Assembly (NCBI RefSeq): GCF_030272615.1
Contig: NC_081406.1
Coordinates: 477,244,900-477,308,899 of the forward strand
DNA length: 64,000 nucleotides
From: Cryptomeria japonica
Lineage: Eukaryota > Streptophyta > Pinopsida > Cupressales > Cupressaceae
Direction of reading: 5' to 3'
Positions 1 through 11,664 of the stretch are shown here, one piece after another. Numbering within the stretch: position 1 is the first letter of the stretch; the number at the start of each line of letters is the position of its first letter. The notes beneath the pieces are model-generated. The model was not told the origin of the DNA, ran no database searches, and saw nothing but the letters and a program-made list of their open reading frames with translations. The position numbers and the translations under genes were made by a program.

Positions 1-86
1 ACAAAAGCGCTAAAGTGTGACCTATGTGTCAAGCTAAACAGTCAAAAGTTAGTTTTGAAAATAAAAAAATGTTGTTGGGTGTTGGA
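1..86 (-). mobile_element. Leader of left-edge LTR element (truncated by window)
   Basis: Sequence just inside the primer-binding site of the minus-strand element whose 5' LTR is at 107-1532. No coding sequence is visible. The body of the element lies to the left of the window. Confidence 0.6.
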
Positions 87-104
87 TTCACGTCGGGTTC
101 ACCA
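87..104 (-). other. Primer-binding site of left-edge LTR element
   Basis: Read on the minus strand it is TGGTGAACCCGACGTGAA, starting with the TGG that pairs to a tRNA CCA end and lying two bases after the LTR terminus. The same 18 bases occur at 56797-56814 behind another LTR, which supports the PBS assignment. I could not identify the primer tRNA. Confidence 0.8.
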
Positions 105-190
105 AATGATGCTCTGCAAAATGGACAAGTGTTAGACTAAAAGCCTGTGGTGGAATAACACACAAAAACACAAAAAATCATTAGTGTTAA

Positions 191-376
191 TCAACCAAAA
201 GCTATTCTAAGTAGGCATATCAAAAGAGACAATAAAAACATGATAAGATATTTAACTATGGAAGCAAATACAACAAGGAATCTCCAAATGCCTTCTACCA
301 TGCTCTTAGCTCCTTCTCCTTTGTTCCTCTCCTCTCCGAGTTCCAAATTAGTGTAGCTCTCAACAACTTTTTGCAC
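191..376 (-). CDS. LTR-encoded 61-codon ORF, copy 1 (unknown)
   Basis: Open frame of 61 codons near the 3' end of the LTR, starting MQKVVESYTNLELGEERNKG. The N-terminal half is charged and glycine/glutamate rich. The C-terminal half is a strongly hydrophobic stretch (residues about 33-60) that could span a membrane. The solo LTR copy at 11479-11664 encodes a homologue of identical length with 41 of 61 residues the same by my count. The LTRs carry many indels elsewhere but none in this frame. No known family is recognised. It may be a real micropeptide or simply a conserved R/U5 sequence that happens to be open. Confidence 0.35.
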   Translation of the reverse strand: MQKVVESYTNLELGEERNKGEGAKSMVEGIWRFLVVFASIVKYLIMFLLSLLICLLRIAFG

Positions 377-616
377 TATGGATGCTTATGGAGGTTCAAG
401 ATTGAAATGTTTTAACTATGCTATGCAAGTGTAAAACAAACTAATTAGACATGGTATGAAAATGAACTAAGATTTATTTTAGTCCAAAATGACAATATAT
501 GTGATTTATGCTAAATGCTCTCTAAAATTCACTATAGATTAAATGCATACAAGTTCTTAGGATTATGACTATGAATGCTAAATGCTTGAGGATTTGAAAA
601 TGAGGAATTAGAGCTT

Positions 617-624
617 TATTTATA
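617..624 (-). promoter_or_regulatory. TATA box of left-edge LTR
   Basis: Minus-strand TATAAATA within CCTATAAATAAAGC. The homologous solo LTR has CCTATAAATAGAGC at the equivalent position (11266-11273). It sits about 500 bp before the LTR 3' end, a plausible U3/R promoter. Confidence 0.6.
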
Positions 625-1532
625 GGAAAAATGGAGCAATGGATGGTTGAGATTGAGTAATCTCAACAAGGGTCAGGATTGAATGATATTCAATCCATGT
701 GAGGACTTTCAACCCAATCCTAGGATGACAAGTGTCAATATGAGATAGGTTGAGAGGAGAGGGAATAAGCATTAAATGCTTGACATGACTTGAGAGTTAA
801 CTTGGGAGTTAAGGTCAAGGTTGGGTTGAGTGAATAATTTCTTTATTCAAAGAATAAAGCTTTTATCCAATGGATAAACTCTTGTGCAAAGGTAAAAGGG
901 ATAACCATGGTCAAAGCAATAAATGCTTGAGGAGACACATGAGTCACATGAGGGTTGAGTTAGGGGTTAACCATAAATGGTCATGTAAGAGCCATTAATG
1001 GTTTGGAAGACTTTAGAGGTTAGCTTGTTGGACACACAAAGCATTAAATGCTTTTCAAAGACTTTGAAGTCTTTGAGAAGTGACTCCAAGTTGCTTAGGA
1101 ATGTGACAATAATTAAGGGATGGATTAGGCTAATTAGGAAGGGGTTAGGATTGCAAGTGGGTTTGGTGGGTGAGGGAAAATAGGATTTTAATTAAAATAA
1201 AATAAATTTATTTCAACTTGTGGTTGCAACTTGCATTTGTAGGGAAATGCAAGTGGGGGGGGGGGGAATGATTTAAATAAATGTTTTTATTTAATTTATT
1301 TAAAAGAGGGAAGAGGATTAAATTGAATAAATCGGATTTATTCATTTAATTGATTGTGAATTTGGTTTAATGAATTAATTAAAATAAATTAAATAATTTA
1401 TTTAATTAATAGGAGAATGTTTGAAGATGAATTAATTAAATGTTAATTTAATTAATTGATGGCTAGTGGATTTTTAATCAAATAAATAGCAAATATTCAT
1501 TTAATTAAATTGGACAAATTTATGTGACTACA

Positions 1533-3352
1533 AAACTAGTTTGGAGAAAAAGGATGAAGATCCTTGCATTTTGTTTTCGAACTAGAAACTGTGAAATTTG
1601 AAACCGGCAAAGTAAATACTGATGTACCAGTTCAACCGGAACAGATAAATTCAGAAGAAGATGATGACAATGAAGAAGCTGAACCTGAAAATAATGATCA
1701 TGTTATTCCACGAAATGTGAGACTGAATCACAATCCTGAACAAATTATTGGGGATAAGGATGCTGGAGTACTAAAGAGAAGAAGAATCAGAGAATTCTTG
1801 CATGATCTCCACTATTGAACCAAACATTGCTAAGGAAGCATTTGGTGATGATCATTGTGGGAAATCTTTGGAGGAGGAATTAGATCAAATTGAGAAGAAC
1901 AACACATGGACCCTAGTACCCCGACCAGTAAATAAAAATGTGATAGGTACTAAGTGGGTATTCAGGAACAAGTTGAATGAAGATGGTGTTGTAGTTTGCA
2001 ACAAAGCTAGGTTGGTTTGTAAAGGTTATACACAAGAGGAAGGATAAGATTATGGTGATAATTTTGCACCAGTGGCAAGATTGGAAGGTGTCAAAACTTT
2101 ACTTGCATTTGCAACACACAAGAAATTCAAGGTATACCAGATGGATGTTAAATCAACATTTTTAAATGGGATACTGGAAGAAGAAGTATACATTGAGCAG
2201 CCAGAAGGTTATGCTTTGACCGATGAGAAAGACATGGTATGCAGATTGCATAAGGCTTTATATGGAATAAAGCATGCACCAAGAGCATGGTATGAAAGGC
2301 TTCATTCAAATCTGATGAAGATAGGCTTTCTGAGAACCAGTGATGATAGTAACATATATCTCAAATCTGAAGGAGATAAAATACTAGTCAATGAAGTATT
2401 TGTAGATGATATCATATTTGGAGGTAATGATAACATGAGAAATAGTTTTGTAGATAAAATGAGAAATGAGTTTGAAATGTCTTTAGTGGGAGAAATAAAA
2501 AATTTCATAGGCTTGCAAATACAACAAATGAAGAATGGTATTTTCATCACACAGTCTAAGTATGTGAAAGAGGTCTTGAAGACATTTGGCATGAGTGACT
2601 GTAAACCAGTTGGGACACCAATGGTTATAGGTTGTAAGTTGTCTAAGGAAGATGAATCCACATATATTAATGAGAAGGAATATAGGTCAATGATTGAAAA
2701 ATTGCACTATGTTGTTCACATCAGACCAGACATAGCTCATGCAGTTGGCATAATTGCTAGATTCCAAAAGAATCCTAAGGAAACACATCTGATAGCAACC
2801 AAGAGGATTCTTAGATATTTGAAAGGTACTATTGACTATGGATTATGGTATCCATATGGAGGAAATTTTGACTTGAAGGTGTACACAGATGCAGATTGGG
2901 CAGGAAACATTGATGACTAGAAAAGCACAATCGATGGAGCATTTTTTCTTGCAGGAAGACTTGTTTTATGGAGTAGTAAGAAGCAGAGTTGTACTTCATA
3001 ATCTACTACTGAATCTGAGTATGTTGCAGCTTACATGAATTGTACTCAGGCTATCTGGATGAGGCACATTTTGGAAGGTTTTAAGATGAAGATTTCAGAA
3101 CCTATATATATTTTATGTGATAATACAAGCGCCATAAATATTTCCAAGAACCCTATTTTGCATGCACAAACCAAGCATATTGAATTGAAGTATCATTTCT
3201 TAAGGGAAAAAGTACAGAGTAAATATGTGATCTTGGAGCATGTTTCTACCAAGGAGCAGCTTGCAGATATTTTTACTAAACCTCTGCCTAAGATTACTTT
3301 TGAGTATCTTAGAAGTCAGCTAGGGGTTGTACCCCTTCATGAGGTCAGTTAA
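1533..3352 (+). pseudogene. Ty1/copia polyprotein remnant: RT and RNase H
   Basis: 3' part of a copia pol gene. 1564-1815 matches the linker before RT (NPEQIIGDKDAGV). From 1802 the frame shifts by one and continues to 3352. RT motifs include GTKWVFRNKLNEDG, KARLVCKGYTQEEG, LYGIKHAPRAWYER and the catalytic FVDDIIFG. RNase H is marked by YTDADWAGN, TTESEYVA and TKHIELKYHFLRE. Three in-frame stops break it: TAA at 2045-2047, TAG at 2918-2920 and TAA at 2999-3001, the last at a position that is Gln in the family. gag, protease and integrase are missing because the left-edge LTR element inserted here. Confidence 0.93.
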
Positions 3353-3673
3353 GCATGATGTAGATTACATCAGTCCCAGAGCTACTTGCAGAATTTTACA
3401 GAAGGATTGGTGTAGAAGTGTAGTTATTCCACAAGGGGAGCATCAAGTTGCAGGTTGTTGATGCTGCACTGTGAAATTTGACATTACATATCTTACTTTC
3501 AATTTGGCATTGTTGTCAAAGGGGGAGAAGAATTATGTGATTATGGGAAGAAGAACTAGCGACAAGCTGAAGACATGGAGAGCATGGTCAATACTTGGTA
3601 ATATAAACCAAGATTCCTATTCACAATCATAACAACAATCAATGGCATTGACATTTGTATTGCCATTAATGCC
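3353..3673 (+). mobile_element. Copia 3' untranslated internal region
   Basis: Noncoding stretch between the RNase H stop and the polypurine tract. It contains two short related segments, each ending in a CAAAGGGGG purine run. No gene is visible. Confidence 0.6.
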
Positions 3674-3684
3674 AAAGGGGGTGA
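3674..3684 (+). other. Polypurine tract of copia element
   Basis: AAAGGGGGTGA lies directly before the 3' LTR that starts TGTTGGCATTTGC at 3686. A similar purine run (CAAAGGGGGAGAAG) lies about 160 bp upstream, near 3520. Confidence 0.7.
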
Positions 3685-3685
3685 T

Positions 3686-5050
3686 TGTTGGCATTTGCAT
3701 GAAGATTGCATTAATGATATATTATGTTGTCATTGATGTCAATTAACTGGTAATGATATTGTTGATATTGTTGTAATATTATTTTGTAACCAGTAGGAAG
3801 AATTTGTGGAGTGAACCGATATTGCTACATATTCGAGAGTTGAACTGGTAACTGGTAAACCCTAACTGATTAAGTTTTGTGAATTGGTTATATTGGTTTA
3901 TGATCTGATGATGAGTGGAAATGATTATGACACGTATGATTATTGTATGAAGACAATTTCAAGTGATTTTGGTGAACTGTTGTAACACTTTTTGTCTAGG
4001 GAATGAGAAAATGTATTGCATATAATGCAAAGCGCGTGATGAGTTACTAAGTTCAATGAAGCAGTGATCAAGGAGAGATCAAGGTTTTATTGATTGATGT
4101 GCAGAGATTGCTATGTAATCTAACGGTCATACTTGAATCGACTTGTTTGTAATCTCTATGAGAATCAGGTTTTTGTTGTGTTACCGATCTAATTGATTTA
4201 TTTATAAGGTCTATGAAGTTGTTTAGTTTAATGAGTTGGCAAAGAGTTGGAAAAGATCATTTGAGTGTGTGTTTGCCAAACTGGATGATGTATCTGCAGT
4301 TTGAGTAAAGGCAGATAGGAGCATGAAATGGATCTGATCAAGCAAGTGTAGTGCTATTTAGACAGATCAACAAACTCATGTTGTTTTCTAACAATTAAAA
4401 TCCCCTAACTGGGTAAGCTCTAACATGATTTGTACTATTCAAATCCTCTAACAAGATGATCCATTAGCTTGGATTTTCAAATCCTCTATCGAGGTTACTC
4501 CTTACAGGGTATTGCTTCTAACAAGGCATTGTAGTCAATCTCTTAACCGGGTGGTTCCTAACAAGATCAGTTCTTAACAAGACTTTTGTAAAGCTTTAAC
4601 AGGATAGGCTCCTAACAGGGCAAACTTCAGAAGAGTTAAGATAGTTATCTTGTGAGTCTCATCTCACCATGATTTTTCCCATTTGGGTTTCCACGTCAAA
4701 AATATTTGTGTCAAGTGGTGAATGTTTTTTTGGTTATGTTCTTATGGTTGATTTACTTAACTACTTAACTATTTTGATAAGTTATGATAACCAGAAGAAT
4801 TGAGAAATGAAGTATGTTGACATATGAAAAAGCATTTGGATGTTTATGAGTTTGAAGTTGTTTACTATTAATTTGTTGTAACAGTCAATCGGTTTATCTT
4901 ATGAGTTTTTATCTTGACAGTGGTATTACATTGATAGTTCTAAGTTTATTTTGAGAGATTGATTTTTGAGATTGGTGAAGTTTGTATCATTTTTTCTATC
5001 TACTGATTCACCCCCCCTCTCAGTAGTTGACTGGATACTTATTCTTTCAT
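3686..5050 (+). mobile_element. 3' LTR of the copia element
   Basis: It begins TGTTGGCATTTGC immediately after the polypurine tract. It contains the GTTTCCACGTCAAAAA type motif near 4688 and a C-rich CACCCCCCCTCTCAGTAGTT motif near 5010. The corresponding motifs are also found in the solo copia LTR at 50581-51622. Between about 4390 and 4630 there are degenerate tandem copies of CCTAACAGGG/CCTAACAAG. The 3' end is placed near 5050 by analogy and is uncertain, because the second target duplication cannot be tested. Confidence 0.75.
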
Positions 5051-5591
5051 TATACCACCAGAGTATGTATTCAAAGATATTGTGCAATGCAACAAGGAGT
5101 GCTGCAGTAGATGTTAACAACCTTGTATATTTGCAAGTACATTTACATATGTATTTATCTATATGTAGGGATGCATATTTTTAGTGTTCAAGATGTGAGC
5201 ACAAACATATATATGTACATGGGTGCATCTATATAAAAACATGTAAGCATAGATGCACATTCTTCTAATTCTTGTTGGAGACATTGAAAGAAATAAGTTA
5301 CTTATATAATAAAGAAGTGGAAGCCTTTTTATATTAGAATATGTAACTCTACATAAATGAATTAATTTAAACTATAATACGAAGTGCAAAAATAATAAGC
5401 ATCGAAGAAAGAAAGCATTTCTAAAGAAATAAGATTCAATTATTTAATGCACGTACAATAGGCTGGCAATACCATCATGGAGGTTTCAGATTTGTTTCAT
5501 AGAGTAAAACATACTAACATAGGAGGAAGTATTTATAAATGTAAGAAATATATATATATATATATATAGGTACATCACCATTTAGAGAAAG
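5051..5591. other. AT-rich intergenic stretch, no gene seen
   Basis: No supported coding region. It holds a short (TA)n run at about 5549-5569. The first bases after the LTR (TTATACCACCAGAG) loosely resemble a copia primer-binding site, but not well enough to call. Confidence 0.4.
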
Positions 5592-6075
5592 AAACTAGAC
5601 ATATATGCACATATAGATATGGAGACATATAAACAAAGGTGTAGGCAACGTAGGATTGAAAGGAATAGAAACAAGCTTATATGAACATACAAAGGTACAA
5701 CTAATTATAGAATTATGTGTAGATATAAGCTTGTTTTGTTAAACACCTATTTTGTCTACAATACTATACCTGCATATGTGTTTGTGCACATATGAAACCC
5801 TTCTTGTACAAAGGGAAGCCTTTAGGAAGGCATCATAACCAAAAATATATGCACATAAACACATGGAGGCATATACAGAAACTTGTAGATATTTAAAGAA
5901 TGAAAGGAATACCAACAAGCGTATAGAAACACATAACGTTATAGGTAAGTATACATGTGTGTGTACATATAAGCTTGTGTGCTTGAAGACCTATTTTGTC
6001 TACACCCCTATGCCTACATATGTGTATGTGCACATATGAATTTTTTTGTTGCAGTAAGGAAAGCCTATAGCAAGA
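5592..6075 (+). repeat. Diverged tandem duplication, about 240-bp unit
   Basis: Two adjacent copies, about 5592-5835 and 5845-6075. Shared landmarks in the same order include ATGCACATA, GAAAGGAATA, CAAGC, CCTATTTTGTCTACA, ATGTGCACATATGAA and GGAAAGCCT. The copies differ by many substitutions and small indels, so the duplication is old. Both are rich in ATGTGCACAT-like palindromes. Confidence 0.7.
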
Positions 6076-6251
6076 TATGGAATTTATAAAAGGATATCAA
6101 TAGTTATAAAGAAGAGTCAAATATATATAAAATTATCTATAATGTAGTAGGATTGTACGCATATAAAACATGTAAAAATGCAAAAGAGGAAACGTAATAA
6201 GTCTTATATGAAAGCAAAGTATTGTAAATAGCCAAGAGGTGAAGTATAGAG

Positions 6252-8513
6252 CTAAGGTTGTGCGGAGATGTGAGCAATCTCTGCAAGTAAAGCATTGCAC
6301 TCAGCTTTATAATCAACCTCAGAGACCTTGTTAATTGTAACCTTCATCTTAGGCTCAGAATTGTATGAGTCGGTAGAAACCAACAGAGTGTACGTGAAGT
6401 CATGCGAAACAACTGTATTAATGACAACACAAGTTGTTTATGTTGTGGTGACATCATTTTGGAGCATGTAAAGCTCTTTTGAAGTTTTTTTATCAAATCT
6501 GTTCCTACCTCATCAAAAGCAGTTGCCCAAACAGTTCCTGTTGCATCTTGCAGTTTCATTGGTAAAAGGTAATTGTAATTGCATTCTGCCATGCTCATTT
6601 GACATCTAGGACAGAACCATGAATCATCAACCTACTAAGTGCATTTTTTTTGCAAGGTTTACCATTAACTTTCAGTGGACAAGCTACGTGATAGAAGTCA
6701 TCATCTATTACGTTCACAAATCTAAGAACAATAACTACAGTGGTTTGAATTATTTCTAGTTTAGCACTCATACGTTCACAGATTGATGCAATAGTCATCC
6801 TACTGTATCTTCCATCAATATGAGTAAATCCCGAAGAGAAATCATGAGGATGCAATGGAAGATGTCCTCTTAGCATGAGGGGTTCTGCCTCTAGGAAAGG
6901 AGGATTAATATGTAGTGTTGTCGTAGATGTCATATTGACAACCTTCCCATTAAAGTACCCTACATGGGCATTGCGTACAACATGGATAAGAACAACATAG
7001 GGGTTAACATATTTTTTAAGTCATGGCCTCTTTGTTCTGATGTTGGCCCCCACAGATTGACATCAATTGTCAAATTAGACAGATCATTAATTTTAACAAT
7101 TCGCTTCTTAGTTTGACTTCCATCCTTTCTATGGATTGCGATGACATCTCCAACATAGACAACAACACCAATGATATCAACCAATGTATTATTAGTCAAT
7201 TGCGTCACTTCACTAATTGGGTTGAAAGGGGAGTGGCTCTGAGCATAATCAACATCAAGGCTAGAGCGTTTCAATATTGAAGCATTAGATAAGAAGATCT
7301 GTAGATGACTATTTAATTTATTGTATTTTGTGTTTGTCTCCTTTATGGAGCCCTTTGAAATGACATAGTGAGCACCCACCTCAACACGATCACAATGTAG
7401 TTGAGCTATTTGATCGAAGCATGTGACCCTAACCTCACAACTCTTAGTGTCTACAATGTCAAAGTTGAAGACTTGCCCATTCTTGGTAGGTGTACAATAT
7501 GGATGTATTGGGCGTTTGTCGGTGACTTCTCCCTTGATTGTCCAATTGTTTTGGTAGGGATTTTAACTTTTGATAGGGCTTATGTTATCAGAGGTCACAC
7601 TTTGTGGAGATGGTAGTGCACCACCAAACTGAAGGGAATGCTTAGAGGATGAAGGTATTTCTTGCCCCAATAATTCTGGTTGTTGTTATTTGAATAGGTA
7701 TGCAAGTTTACCAAAGAATTGACAGTTACTTTGTTTGACCTCTAGACTAAGTATTATAATAGTCCTGTAAAATGAAAATAGTTTTATTTAAGTTTGTGAA
7801 GTTTGTTGCAGGAAAGAATTCAATATTAAAGAAGGATATTTTTATAAACATAGTATCTTTCCTACCTTGTGTTCCAGACATATCTGCAAGTATAACTTGT
7901 CAACAGAACTATAGAACCTATTTTTAGAGTGTCTGAAAGTATCAGATCTGCACACTTAGAAGGAATAATTGCCAATTGCATGTATGTGCCATCAGACAAC
8001 ACAAGTTTATTTCTATCTGTGTCATCTTTGGCACCCTGCATTTTCTGGAATGACAAAACCTAGAGCAATGCTGAAGAAAGGTCATCCCTAGCATTGATAG
8101 ATTGAATTGCAGATGGGGTGGGGGCACACTCTTGGGAAAGTGCCTACAAAATGATAATATCAACACTAAGGACTTAATGTGAAGGGGTAGTAATAAATAT
8201 ACATGACCATCCCTTCACGTACAATTGAGTTTTTTGGAATTCATGCAATTAAAGAATTTTGAACCATTGAATGCGGCAATAATATAGAAATGCATCAATT
8301 AAAGAATGCATAACTATACTTCTATATGCTAGAAAGCAGAGAGCATGTAGAAATGAAAGGCATGTAATCAATTTAAACTACATTACGAACAAGGGATATT
8401 ATGAAAGTAATGACCACAAAGTTGGGGTTTTTAAAAGGTAGAATGTATTAGCTTACTGAAGAGTCCATTGTGGACTTCTGTGAAGATTCAAAGGGAGCTG
8501 ATGGAGATGACAT
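6252..8513 (-). pseudogene. Replication protein A 70-kDa subunit (RPA70) pseudogene
   Basis: Remnant of the large subunit of the heterotrimeric single-strand DNA-binding factor used in nuclear replication and repair. Three exons: 8513-8457 (MSSPSAPFESSQKS start, 19 codons), 8143-7866 (RPA70N domain) and 7764-6252. Introns 8456-8144 and 7865-7765 have GT...AG borders and keep codon phase. Exon 3 gives TIIILSLEV, the linker, DBD-A (NPYQNNWTIKGEVT, GQVFNFDIVD), DBD-B (VISKGSIK, DIIGVVVYVGD), DBD-C with a zinc ribbon (CPLKVNGKPC ... WFCPRC) and the C-terminus (PKMKVTINKVSEVDYKAEC). About 615 codons, near family length. Broken by stops at 8060-8062, 7686-7688, 7563-7565 and 6438-6440 and by frameshifts near 7015, 6630 and 6487. 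The introns rule out a processed copy. Confidence 0.93.
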
Positions 8514-9825
8514 ATTGAAAAAAGATCTTTGAAATCAAGAGGAATGGCAGCGCTAAACGTGCATGAGAGTACACATTTATTAACAATCTCTTATAATATT
8601 TTGTAAGCATATGTTTTAATTTTTCTAAAAATGTAATATTGCATAGGTTGTTTTGAAACAAAGCTATTCACAGATAAAGACATGTGCAGAAATGAATAAC
8701 TTAGCGATATGGAAATAATTTTGCCTGTTTTCATTTAACCACAAAAAGAAGGCATTTAATTTGCAGAGAAGACAGATGCACATCATAAGAGAAGCACGAG
8801 TTACCTAAGTTTCAGTGCAAAAATGATTTCAGTTCCACTGTGAGGAAAGGAGTGCTGTTGTCCGGACTGGTATGTTGCCTTGCAAAATAAATTTGATTTT
8901 GAGCCTATTAGGAGGTTGCAAATTTCCTTATCAGAAGACATAGAATGACATAATGGATCAAGAAATTTTGTGCCTAGGACAATCACCAAACTAAACCTTA
9001 ATGAACCAAAAACTTGCACACCAAAAAAAAAGCACACGAAAATGAGGAATGGAAACCAAAACACACCAAAATTGCAGACACCCATTTCTTTTAATAATTG
9101 CCTTAATTACAAACTCATTGGGAGGTGTATCAGAAGCTTTCTACAGATATCACTCCATGTTTATATCTCACGTATTTCCATATCATTTGCTACCAGTTTC
9201 AATATAAAATCTATTTAGTATAGTCGTATGGAGGGCACCCAAATGGGCCACATTCTAATGCAATTAGGATGGAGTGCTTAAGATTTTCGATGACCAAAGA
9301 GCATGTCTCCCCCTCCAAAACTATTAATTACAAACCCATTTCTCATTTTAATCTCAAATCCTCATCTCTCAATGGATACTTACAGTTTATGCCTGCTTAC
9401 CTGTAAAGGTTGAGAAAATCCAATACAATTTACAGAGCAGTGAAAGATTCTAAGGAAGACCTGAACTCGTACTCAACATTTCAAGGAGACACGTTGTCCA
9501 ATCGAAGTGCTAGATTTCAATAGTAATTTTGAGTTAACTTTATTTTTTATACATATTAAGATAATTTTATTAAATTTAAAATATTTTAATTATAAAATAA
9601 TTTATTCTTCAGAGCTTATTTAAAACAACCAGAAAACCTCTACGCATAGTCAACATTCCCACCAAAAAAAACAAATGAACCCGAAAAATAGTACCAAAGA
9701 ACACAGAACACGAATCAAGATAAAGAACCCAAAAAACTTATAAAAATTGAAATACCGAAATAGCCTTAATCTGAATGGTGTACTCAAAGGGCTAACCAAA
9801 ACTCATGGGTATAAACAAAATATAT
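8514..9825. other. Intergenic stretch with one dispersed-repeat fragment
   Basis: No supported gene. About 8985-9085 (AAACTAAACCTTAATGAACC ... CAAAATTGCAGACACC) belongs to a repeat family also seen at 35690-35800, 39533-39600 and 40125-40275. Open frames here are short and show no conserved motif. Confidence 0.45.
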
Positions 9826-9830
9826 GTATT
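9826..9830 (+). repeat. Target-site duplication GTATT, left copy
   Basis: GTATT precedes the TGTAGTCACA start of the solo LTR and is repeated exactly at 11738-11742 after its GCATCA end. Confidence 0.85.
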
Positions 9831-11265
9831 TGTAGTCACATAAATCTATCCACTTAATTAAATGAATACTTAGTATTTATTTGATTATTTAACCATCAAT
9901 TAATAATTAATTAAATTAATATTTAATTAATTCATCTTAACCCTCTTCTCCTATTAATTAAATAAATTATTGAATTTATTTGATTTAATTCACTTAACCA
10001 AATTCATACCATTAATTAAATAAATAAATCATATTTGTTTAATTAAATCTTCTCTCACATTTAAATAAATTAATATTTATTTAAATCCCCCAAAATCCCA
10101 CCTCTCACATTTAAATAAATTAATATTTATTTAAATCCCCCAAAATCCCACCTCTCACATTTAAATAAATAAATCATTTATTTAAATCACCTTTATCCTC
10201 CACCCACTTTTATTTTCCTACAAAAGCAAGTTGCACAATTATTTTAAATAAATAATTTATTTAAATCACCTTTATCCTCCACCCACTTGTATTTTCCTAC
10301 AAAAGCAAGTTGCACAACTATTTTAAATAAATTATTTATTTAAAATCCTATTTATCCTCACCCACTTGAAACCTTTAATGGTTTCCCTTAAAGTATTCAA
10401 ACTTGATGGCTTTAAAGTCTTCAAACTTGATGGCTTCCTTCTATAGTCTTCTTAAGACTTTAATGGTTTTCCTTAAAGTCTTCAAGCCTTTAATGGTTCC
10501 CCTCAAAGTCTTCAAGCATTTTAATGCTTTATCTTCCTTTTTCTCATTTAAATAAATTAATATTTATTTGAATATTTATCCAAATACAACTTGCACACAT
10601 TTATTGAAATAAATGAATTTTTATTTTAATAAAATCCTATTTTCCCTCACCCACCAAATCCACTTGCAAAATCTAATCCCCTTCTAGATTCTTCTAACCC
10701 CTTCCTAATTAACCTAATCCATCCCCTAATTATTGTCACATTCCTAAGCAAAATGGAGTCACTTCTCAAAGCCTAAAAGTCTTTGATAACCATTAAAGGC
10801 TTTCAACCTTCAACCACTAAACGTCTCAAAGTCTTGGATAACCTTTGAAAGCTTCCAACCTTCAACCACTTAATCCACAAAGTCTTCAAAAACCATTAAT
10901 GGTTAACCCAAACCCTCCTACATGGTTAAAACATTTGTTTTGACTCAACCTCTACCCAACCCAAGGGTCTCATCAAGCCTTTAATGCTTTGACCATGATT
11001 ATCTCTTAATCATTTGCACAAAGGTTTATCCTTGCATTAACTCCTAATCCAGTGGGTAATCCTAATTTGGGCTTGACCCTTACCTTCTAGATAACCATGA
11101 GGTCTCCTCAGGCATTTAATGCCTCCAACCTCTTCTCTCAACCCAATCTTATGTTGACACTTGTCACCATTTCATTGGTGCAAATTGTGCACATGGATCC
11201 CCAACTTTCAAGCTTGACCCTTGATTAAAACTTTCAATCCTGGCCATCCATTTCTCCATTTTTCC

Positions 11266-11273
11266 TATAAATA
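11266..11273 (+). promoter_or_regulatory. TATA box of solo LTR
   Basis: TATAAATA within TTTCCTATAAATAGAGCCC, at the position equivalent to the left-edge LTR TATA box. It lies about 215 bp before the 61-codon ORF, so that ORF would fall in the transcribed R/U5 part. Confidence 0.6.
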
Positions 11274-11478
11274 GAGCCCATTCCTTCATAATCCAGATCC
11301 TGAAAACTTGTATGCATTTAGGCTATAGACATTTTTAGAGAGCATTTAGCATAAGCAATCTAACATCTTATCATTTTTGGTTAAAATATATCATTTTAGC
11401 ATCAATAGCATAGTATTTAGCTTTTCATTTCATATTTGAAGCTTAATATTAAATCTCAATCCTCCATAAGCATCCATA

Positions 11479-11664
11479 GTGCAAAAAGCTGCTGAGAGCT
11501 ACACTATTTTGGAACTTGGAGAGGAGAGGAACAAGGGAGAAGGAACTAAGAGTATGTTAGGAGGTATTTGGAGATGCCTCATCATGTTTGCTTTGATAGT
11601 TAAATATGCTTGCATGCTTGTAGTCTCTCTTTTGGTATGCCTTTTTAGATTAGTTTTCGATTGA
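11479..11664 (+). CDS. LTR-encoded 61-codon ORF, copy 2 (unknown)
   Basis: Starts MQKAAESYTILELGEERNKG and ends at a TGA after a hydrophobic tail. Same length as the 191-376 copy, no indels, 41 of 61 residues identical. The hydrophobic segment (about residues 33-60) is kept although its individual residues differ, mostly by conservative swaps. Its ATG is about 210 bp downstream of the LTR TATA box. No family is recognised, so function is open. Confidence 0.35.
   Translation: MQKAAESYTILELGEERNKGEGTKSMLGGIWRCLIMFALIVKYACMLVVSLLVCLFRLVFD

Larger units (their letters stand above)
107..1532 (-). mobile_element. 5' LTR of a Gypsy-type element (minus strand)
   Basis: On the minus strand the LTR starts TGTAGTCACATAAAT at 1532 and ends GCATCA at 107, giving TG...CA ends followed by a PBS at 104-87. 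It is homologous over its length to the solo LTR at 9831-11737, but about 480 bp shorter, mainly because the solo copy has internal duplications. A TATA box lies at 617-624. The copia remnant begins directly at 1533, so this element inserted into the copia element. The second LTR and the matching target duplication are outside the window. Gypsy affiliation is inferred only from the PBS shared with the 55-64 kb element. Confidence 0.85.

Noticed and set aside
2302-2661. 119-codon antisense frame in the copia RT
   Set aside because: Shadow of the RT coding sequence on the other strand.
5036-5066. Methionine-tRNA-type primer-binding site after the copia LTR (TTATACCACCAGAG)
   Set aside because: Only loosely similar to TTGGTATCAGAGC, and a 3' LTR need not be followed by one.
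8801-9085. 94-codon minus-strand frame with Phe-rich N-terminus
   Set aside because: Overlaps a dispersed repeat fragment, has no conserved motif, and its hydrophobicity comes from an A/T-rich tract.
5060-9830. A Helitron carrying the RPA70 copy
   Set aside because: RPA70-like genes do occur in Helitrons, but I see no Rep/helicase sequence and could not support 5' TC and 3' hairpin-CTRR ends.
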